From Castor canadensis (lineage: Eukaryota > Chordata > Mammalia > Rodentia > Castoridae): a stretch of DNA of 64,000 nt. Each line of letters starts with the position of its first letter. Position 1 is the first letter of the stretch. Below are positions 57,641 through 64,000 of this stretch, piece after piece. Location of the stretch: contig NC_133390.1 in NCBI RefSeq assembly GCF_047511655.1, positions 125,665,583-125,729,582 of the forward strand, in the 5' to 3' direction. Position numbers and translations under genes: made by a program. The notes beneath the pieces were generated by a model. The model saw nothing but the letters and a program-made list of their open reading frames with translations, did not search any database and was not told the DNA's origin.

Positions 57641-57859
57641 CTTTGGTATCTTTTCTATTTTTTGTTGTTTGCAGTACTGGGGTTTGAACTCAGGGTCTAC
57701 ACCTTGAGCCATTCCATCAGCCCTTTTTGTCTTTTCAAGATAGAGTCTCATGAACTATTTCCCAAGGCTGGCTTCAAACCATGATCCTCCTGATCTCTGC
57801 CTCCTGAGTAGCTAGGATTACAGACATGAGCCACCAGCCCCCAATCTTTGGCATCTTTC
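57641..57859 (-). mobile_element. ID-B1 SINE with target duplication
   Basis: Minus-strand dimer: GCAGTACTGGGGTTTGAACT, then TACACCTTGAGCCATTCCAT, then GATCCTCCTGATCTCTGCCT and GATTACAGACATGAGCCACC. Direct repeats CTTTGGTATCTTTT (57641-57654) and CTTTGGCATCTTTC (57846-57859) flank it. Confidence 0.93.
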
Positions 57860-58764
57860 ATTGGTGTTTTGAACCTTTCTGCATTAAGAGTTCATTGTAA
57901 ATAGTGTTGCTTTTAATTTTCATTTCCAGGTGTTGTTCACTAGACTATCAAGATGAATTCAGTTCCTGTATATTGATCTTGTACCCTGCCAATTTGCTGG
58001 GTTCACTATTAGCTTTAGAAACTTTTTTAACAATCCCTTTGACTTTCTATATAGATTATCATGCAAACTGTGAAAAGTTTTGTTTCATCCCTTTCAACTT
58101 ATATGCCTTTTATTTCTTTTACCTCCTCTTTATCACACTGCCTAGAGTTCCAGTATGGTGGCAAGTAAGAATTACAAGAGTAGACATCTTTGCTTTGCTT
58201 CTGATCATGACAGGAAAGCATTCAGAAGTTTTCTATTAGGTTCTTGTCTGTTGTTAAGTATTTCATAGATGCCCTTTATCAGATTAAGGAAATTCACCTC
58301 TATTTTTAGCTTGCTTAGAATGTTATTATGAATAGATATTGAATTTTTACAAGTGCTTTTTCTGAATGTATTAATATGATTATATGATTTTTCTTCAATA
58401 GTGTGTTAATATATTGAATTCTATTGATTAATTTTTCTAGTGTCAAATTAGCCTTACATTCTTCGAATAAACCCTGCTTAATTAAGATTCATTATTCTTT
58501 TCATATAATGCTGGGTTAGATTCTCTGGTAACAGTTGACTAAAGATGAGTGTGTCTATGTTCATGAGGAATATTAGTCTGTAGTTTTCTTGTTGTATTGT
58601 AATATGTGTGTCTTTGGTATCAAGATAATACTTTTTTCAGAAAATGTTCTGTTCTAGTTCCTGGAAGAAATTTTGTAGAAATGTTATTTTTCTTCTTCAA
58701 ATAAGTGACAGAATTTTCTAGTGAAACCATCTGTGAGTGGATTTTTATTTGTCAAAAGGTTTTT

Positions 58765-59515
58765 TAGTAAGTCAAAAGTTTAAAAATGCTAGTGAGGGTG
58801 AAGAGGTAAAGGAACTCTTGTACATTGCTGTGGAGATGTAAATTAGTGCAACCACTATGGAAAATATTAAGGAGGCATCTCAAAAGCTAGAAACAGAATT
58901 GCCTGTAGGATCTAGCAATTTCGCTACTGAATATGTATTCAAAGGAATACATACCAGTATGTTGAAGAAACACCTGTACACCCATATTTATTGCAGCAGT
59001 ATTCACAACAGCAGATATGGGATCGATCTAGGTATCCATCAATGGATGGATAAAGAAAATGTGGTACACATGTATACAATGAAATATTACTTGGCCACAA
59101 AAGAATGAAATTCTTTCATTTGCAGCAATATGGTTGGAATAGGAGGGCATCATGTTGAATGAATAAATGAGGCACAAAAAGATACCACCTGTTCTCACTT
59201 ATATGTGGAAGATTTTAAAAAGTGATCTTATAGAAGTTGAGAGTGGAAGAGTGGTTACCAGAGGCAGGGAAGGGACCGGGGGAGGGGATGGAGAGAGGCT
59301 GGTTAACAGGTACCAACTGCAGCTGGTTAGGAAGAAGAATTTCTAATGTTCTATGTGTGCGATAGGGTAACTGGAGTTAGCAACACTTCATTTGTATATT
59401 TCAAAATATCTAGTACAGAGGATTTTTCATGTTCCCAACACAATGAAATGACAAATATTGAAGGTGACAGTATAATGATATAATCATTATACTAAATTAT
59501 ATTCTCAAAAAGAGT
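58765..59515 (+). mobile_element. ancient L1M 3' end
   Basis: Late ORF2 (GCAACCACTATGGAAAATAT, ATATTTATTGCAGCAGTATT, GGATGGATAAAGAAAATGTG) into a GGGACCGGGGGAGGGGATGG 3' UTR. The 58857-59108 frame is the ORF2 C-terminal remnant, with diverged residues at the usual LFTIAKLWKQP block. Confidence 0.88.
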
Positions 59516-59518
59516 GTG

Positions 59519-59580
59519 GGGCTGGGGAGAGAGTGCTTGCCTAGCACACACGAAGCCCTGATTTCAATCCCTAGTACTAA
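59519..59580 (+). mobile_element. ID element
   Basis: GGGGCTGGGGAGAGAGTGCT, then TGCCTAGCACACACGAAGCC, then TTTCAATCCCTAGTACT with a GAAA-rich tail to about 59612. Confidence 0.88.
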
Positions 59581-59639
59581 AAAAGAAAAAAGAAAGAAAG
59601 AAAAGGAAAAAGAACAGCAATGTATGAGATTTCCCCTTT

Positions 59640-60400
59640 CAACTGTATTCTCACCAACATTCATATCTTTTTGGCAATGGCCGTTTTAACTGGGATACTT
59701 AATGCAAAACCATCCATACAAAGCAGCTCTGCCCAACAATAATTCGAACTTGACTAGACAGTGTGAAAATGATTTCATTTTGTTCTAGCAATTCCTTTTG
59801 ATAGCTTATTATGATTTTGATTTAATTTCCCTGATTATTCATGATGTTAGACATTTTTCACATACTTGTTGGCATTTTTATTCCCCCTTGTAAGAAGTCT
59901 ATTCGGACCATTACCATTTTTAAAATCAGATCATTTGTTATTTTGTTGTAGGGTTGAGTTCCTTATATACTCTATATTTTAATCGGTTGTTTGATGAATA
60001 GTTTGCATATATTTTGTTCCAATCTTAAGCTGTCTCTTCACTCTGTTGTTTCCTTCACTGTACAAAAACTTTGTAGTTTGACATAATCTTTTGCCAATGC
60101 AGTACCTGTCAAATGCTCACAATGCTGGTGAGAACACAGACCATTGTCCTAGAGCATTCTCTGAATATTTTCTTCATAGTTTGGAGTCTTACATTTAGGT
60201 CTTGGATCCATTTTGAGTTGACTTTTTGTATATGGTGAGAGGCAGAAATCTAGTTTCATTCTTCTGCATGCTGTTATATAAAGGATTCTGTAGATGCCAA
60301 TTGAGTCTTGGTGGTTAGTAGCATTTCTCTGGTCTCCTAGATTATTGCTGATTTTCTGTACACTCATCCTATTGGTAACTCTCAGTGCAATCGCTACCAT
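59640..60400 (-). mobile_element. ancient L1M ORF2 C-terminal region
   Basis: TTTAATTTCCCTGATTATTC, AAGCTGTCTCTTCACTCTGT, CTTTGTAGTTTGACATAATC and GGATCCATTTTGAGTTGACT run in the order of reverse-strand L1M. A short stretch (about 59698-59765) resembles sequence at 54960-55010 (see findings). Confidence 0.8.
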
Positions 60401-61191
60401 ATTTATGTGGATATGTCAGCTTTTAATTTCAATTCCATTAGTTTTGAATACACATATTTTAAAACTGTTTTAAGTAAATACATACTTCAGATTATTTCTT
60501 TTTGATGAGTTTATCCTCTTAGCATGATGGGGCACCCCTCTTCATCTCTAGCAAATTTCCCATTGTGATGTCATGAAGCTTGGTAGTCATACAGCCATTC
60601 CACCTTTCTTTTGATAAATGTTTTTGTGGGGTTTTTTTTGTCCATTTCTTACTTTTTACCTAAAAGTAGGTTATATTTAAAGTAAGAATACTTGTAGACA
60701 CCGAAAATCTGGGTATTTGTGGCCATTTATTTCTTTACTTGTCCAGTTTTACAGTCACTATTAACATTGTATTTAAAACATTTATGTCAGTGTAATTATT
60801 CATATGATTTAGAGCTGCCACTTTTTTCTGTTCATCCTCCTTTGTTTATTCTCTATTCACCTTTTCCTGCCTTATTTTACATTATTTTAATATATTTAAT
60901 ATTCAATTTTAATTAAATACTCATTTATTGGCTCTTTGGCTATACCTCTCTTAAAATTATTTCTTTGTGCTTATTCTATCAATTTAAATATACATGCCTA
61001 ATTTTCACAGTAAATTTAGAGTTTATATATACAACTTCCATAATACAAAGAATCCTTACAAACATGTAGATCATGTTACCTTTGTTCTCTTATTGTAGTC
61101 ACCATATGTCTTACAAATGTATATATTGAGAATCTACCGATAATGTTGCCACATTTGCTAACAATAGCTATACTTAGAGAAATAAAACATA

Positions 61192-61223
<32 letters not shown>

Positions 61224-62200
61224 CCTAATACATATGCATACACACACACATGCCCTAGATGTTTACTGGGGTTTTTGCTCTTTTTTCATTCTAAGTTTTC
61301 CTCTGTATCATTTCCTTTCAGTTTAAAGAACTTCCTTTTAGCCTTTCTTCTAGAGTGGTTCTACTGGAAAATCTTTTTCTGATTTTTTCTTCACTTGGAA
61401 TGTCTTTCGTTTTCCTTCATTCTTGAAGGATGTTCTCACTGAATTCATAATTATTGGTTGATAGTTCTTTACTTTCATCTTTTAAATATGCTATTCTACT
61501 GCTACCTGTCCTCTACTATTTTTCTAATGAAAAAACCACAGTCACATAAACAGGTACACTGGTTTTCTTGGAGTTTTTCCTATTTTGGACTAACTAACCT
61601 TCTTAGTCATATAAATTTGTGTCTTTCATCAAACTTAGGAGGTTTTCTGTCAATATTTTTTGGCACAAGTCTCATCCTTTAATTTTCTGGAATGCCAATT
61701 ACATGAATCATTTGATGTTGCCCCACAGGTTCATGAGGCCCTGTTCAATTTTCTATGTCTTTTATTTCTCTGGTGTCCAATTTGATAATTCCTACTGCTA
61801 TATCTTTAATTCCAATGCTTCGTGTCTTATCTCTACTCTGCTATTGATTATTTGATTTCAAATATTATATTTTCATTTCTTAAATTTATACTTGGTTCTT
61901 TTTGTAGTTTCTTTATCTGTGTTGAAACATAGTTTTCCATTCATTTCAAGAGTATTCTTCTTCACTTCCTTCATTAACTTAGTTGTAATAACTACTTTAA
62001 AGTCTTCGATAGCTCTAACTTCTGTGTATTTTCGTGTTTGTCATATGGGACTTTGACTTTTTCATTCAGTTCTCTCAGCCACTTGTATGTCTCTTTGAGT
62101 TTTTTTCATCAGTGTGCTCCTTGGGTATGAACCTAGAATTTACATCAGTTCATAACAGAATCAGGATATGGTGTTCTCTAGGAGTCTCCTTGCAGGAATC
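60401..62200 (-). mobile_element. ancient L1M 5' UTR-type region
   Basis: Follows the reverse complement of the long L1M 5' region: TAGCATGATGGGGCACCCCT, TCATACAGCCATTCCACCTT, AGAACTTCCTTTTAGCCTTT, TTGATGTTGCCCCACAGGTT, CCATTCATTTCAAGAGTATT then CTTCTTCACTTCC. Hits are spread over 1.8 kb with no coding potential. Confidence 0.7.
61196..61222. repeat. (TA)n microsatellite
   Basis: About 13 TA units within the L1M region, followed by a short CACACACA run at 61241. Confidence 0.95.
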
Positions 62201-62999
62201 CCCCATATTTTTTGTCTTCAAAGGACCTCCTGGAAAACATATTTAACATATTACACATTCTGTAACATATGAATAATTACATACTAAAAAAAACCTCAAT
62301 ATTTCCATTGACTCACTGGCTACTGGCTCTATGTCTTCCTATCTCTAAGTACAGACTTTACCTGAAAAGACTGCTTCAGAAAGATGGGAGGCAAGACTGT
62401 AGCACAGATTTCAGATTAGGAAAAATGCTGCTTTACCTCAATCAATACCAGAGAATCTGTACCTAGACTGTGAACATCTTACGCTAATGTACTGTGACCC
62501 AGTGGTTGCCCACACCTGCTGAGGCCCTCAGGAAAATTCTGCTGCAAACAACTGAACAAGATTTTCAGAAAAGCTTAAGTTGAGGAAGTATGTCTGTGAC
62601 CAGATAAAACCAGGAATGGAAGCATCTTATACATTAATTTTAATCTCTGACTTGTTTAAAACTATAAACAAATGCTGATCTTTTAAATTTATAAATGATA
62701 TGGGCTACAAACAAATGACGAGATCTTTGAAATTTTATAAAATTGAATTCAAAGTAAAGGTATGTGTAACATTAAGATCAAGAATACAGAAAGACAATGG
62801 TTTTCCCCAGTGTTCTGAGACATCAGAAAACTTTCCAGAAATTAATATTAATATCAATGACCCAGAACACTCATCTATTCACTGGAGGGAAAGAAAAAAA
62901 TTCAAGGTCATGGTGTAAAGTGGTTTTTTTTTTTTAAGTCAATAAATGGTAGTTAAGACAAAGAAAGTAATATGGAAAAAGTATGTGCCTCCATATGTT
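62201..62999. other. unique sequence
   Basis: No gene. A T12-like run at about 62924-62936. Confidence 0.5.
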
Positions 63000-63190
63000 C
63001 TTGAGTATAAAAGTATTTTTATAATCAGGAAAAAAGTAGAAGCAACCTAAAAGTCTAATCATAAGTGAATAAGTAAGTTAATTATGGTACATCTGTTCAA
63101 AAAAGTGACATGCATCCTGTAAAATAAATAATGTTTAAAAGGAGGTTTGATGGGTATAGAAAAGTCTACATTCTCTAATATAAAACAGTA
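63000..63190 (+). mobile_element. ancient LINE-type repeat fragment
   Basis: AAGCAACCTAAAAGTCTAAT, TAATTATGGTACATCTGTTC and AAAACAGTATGGGTATGTAA match the 5' half of the family whose 3' half is at 32130-32375. Confidence 0.5.
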
Positions 63191-63260
63191 TGGGTATGTA
63201 ATGTATGTATCTACATGTAGATGGAGTATTTCTATACACATCCATACACACATGTGTAAA

Positions 63261-63587
63261 TACATCATCCCTCACCATCCTCATCATCTATGGGGCCACT
63301 GGTTCCAAATCCCCCTCACAGATATCAAAAGACATGAGTGTTCAAGTCCTGTATGTGAAGTGATATGGTTACAAATAATGTATGCACTGTGTACTACATC
63401 TTCAGTACAGATGTAATTTCTTCTGAACTTTTTTTTTTTTGGCAGTACTGGGGTTTAAGTTCAGGTCATTATGCTTGCTAGGCAGGTGTTGTACCACTTG
63501 AGCCACTCCACAAGCCCAATTTCTGAAGATTTTTGAACTGTGGTTGGTTAAATCCACAGATGTGGGAGATAGGAAGGACTTACTGTA
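63261..63587. mobile_element. Tigger-type MITE with TA target duplication
   Basis: The body is 63263-63585, bounded by TA at 63261-63262 and 63586-63587. The left end CATCATCCCTCACCATCCTC and the right end (GATAGGAAGGACTTACTG) are diverged inverted repeats. Inside, GGGCCACTGGTTCCAAATCC, GAGTGTTCAAGTCCTGTATG and TGTGGTTGGTTAAATCCACA are diagnostic of MER44/Tigger-like pogo elements. A nested ID element interrupts it. Confidence 0.88.
63426..63520 (-). mobile_element. ID element nested in the Tigger MITE
   Basis: Poly-T then GGCAGTACTGGGGTTTAAGT, CTTGCTAGGCAGGTGTTGTA, CCACTTGAGCCACTCCACAA. TTCTGAA flanks it on both sides (63420 and 63522), a likely short target duplication. Confidence 0.92.
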
Positions 63588-63705
63588 ATATATTTACATA
63601 TATGTGTATATATATATGTGTGTGTGTATATACACATATATGTATTTGACATATTTCCCATGTGTGTCCCACATATACATATATAATGTGTGTGTGTGTC
63701 ACAGG
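63588..63705. repeat. alternating purine-pyrimidine tract, TA/TG/CA-rich
   Basis: ACATATATGTGTATATATAT, then GTGTGTGTGTATATACACAT, and a later GTGTGTGTGTGT. Partly self-complementary. Confidence 0.9.
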
Positions 63706-64000
63706 CTTGCTTTAAAAACCTATCTGTGTACAGTAACTGGCACTTTGGAGATATTTAAGGAGTTTATAAATCAGTTACGAAGCTGAACTCATCTGTTCTT
63801 TCCCTATGATATCATTAAACACAAATTTAAGTGCCAGAAACCAAAGAGAGCTTGTGAAATAAGTCATGTACACTCTTGATGAGTATCTGAGCTTGACTAT
63901 GATGGAATAAATAGCAGCCGAGAACTAGTGGTGACTGTGAGGTCATGTCAGCCAAGGGCTCAAGGGGCAGGGCTGGGCGGCTCCTCTTCACCTCAGGGAG
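63706..64000. other. unique sequence, GC-rich at the window edge
   Basis: The last 60 bases include GGGGCAGGGCTGGGCGGCTC (63962-63981), a Sp1-like G-rich stretch. Too short to call a promoter. Confidence 0.35.

Larger units (their letters stand above)
56140..58760 (-). mobile_element. ancient L1M element, minus strand, 3' end to RT domain
   Basis: A continuous minus-strand series. The 3' end is GTTTTAACAAATACAGGTTG then CATAACCACCACCACAATAA at 56150, and the 3' UTR/ORF2 tail lies at about 56330-56500. ORF2 continues through 57480 (GATCCATTTTGAGTTAGTTC, GTGGTTTATTGAAAACACTA), about 57620-57654, and 57846-58760, reaching the RT domain (GTTCATGAGGAATATTAGTC). Two insertions interrupt it (57481-57619 and 57641-57859). 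Heavily decayed; no open frame. Confidence 0.85.

Noticed and set aside
63940-64000. Promoter/CpG island at the window edge
   Set aside because: Only about 40 bases are G-rich, with one CpG; nothing downstream is visible to judge it.

Overview
This is mammalian nuclear DNA with no protein-coding gene, tRNA or rRNA that I can support. It reads as an intergenic desert or the inside of a long intron: CpG-poor, with only short chance ORFs, and built almost entirely from layered transposable elements, microsatellites and unique non-coding sequence. The SINEs place it in a rodent. Several are B1 (7SL-derived) units fused to an ID (tRNA-Ala-derived) unit, and one is ID plus two B1 units. From memory, that dimer/trimer architecture and the accompanying L1 3' UTRs fit the beaver/kangaroo-rat (Castorimorpha) lineage, most probably beaver. 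This is an inference from repeat families, not proof of species.

Layout. 0-10 kb: a 295-bp polypyrimidine tract, a 5'-truncated L1, a B1-ID SINE, two related minus-strand LTRs about 2.1 kb apart, a MaLR LTR, an L2 tail, and a well-preserved truncated L1 at 8.9-9.6 kb with a 15/16-bp target duplication. 10-36 kb: mostly old repeats (MER5A, MIRs, MaLR LTRs, L2) in unique sequence. Notable here are a composite at 18.7-19.35 kb, where an ancient DNA transposon sits between (CA)16 and (GT)14, and a 1.7-kb L2 at 33.8-35.6 kb. 36-44 kb: a MaLR 3' LTR with internal sequence, abutted by a 2.4-kb L1 carrying a decayed ORF2, then older L1 pieces. 44-56 kb: MaLR LTRs (one split by a young L1), a MIR split by an ID-B1-B1 SINE, ID elements, and unique sequence with a few regulatory-looking blocks. 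56-62.2 kb: a deep stack of ancient L1 fragments in both orientations, including a minus-strand 5' UTR. 63.3-63.6 kb: a Tigger-like MITE with TA duplications and a nested ID element.

Nothing works together as a pathway. The information in the window is its insertion history, which nesting and target-site duplications let one order, plus a few unique blocks that might be conserved regulatory DNA. I found no convincing undescribed biological system. Family names come from remembered consensus sequences, and boundaries of old elements are approximate (tens of bases).
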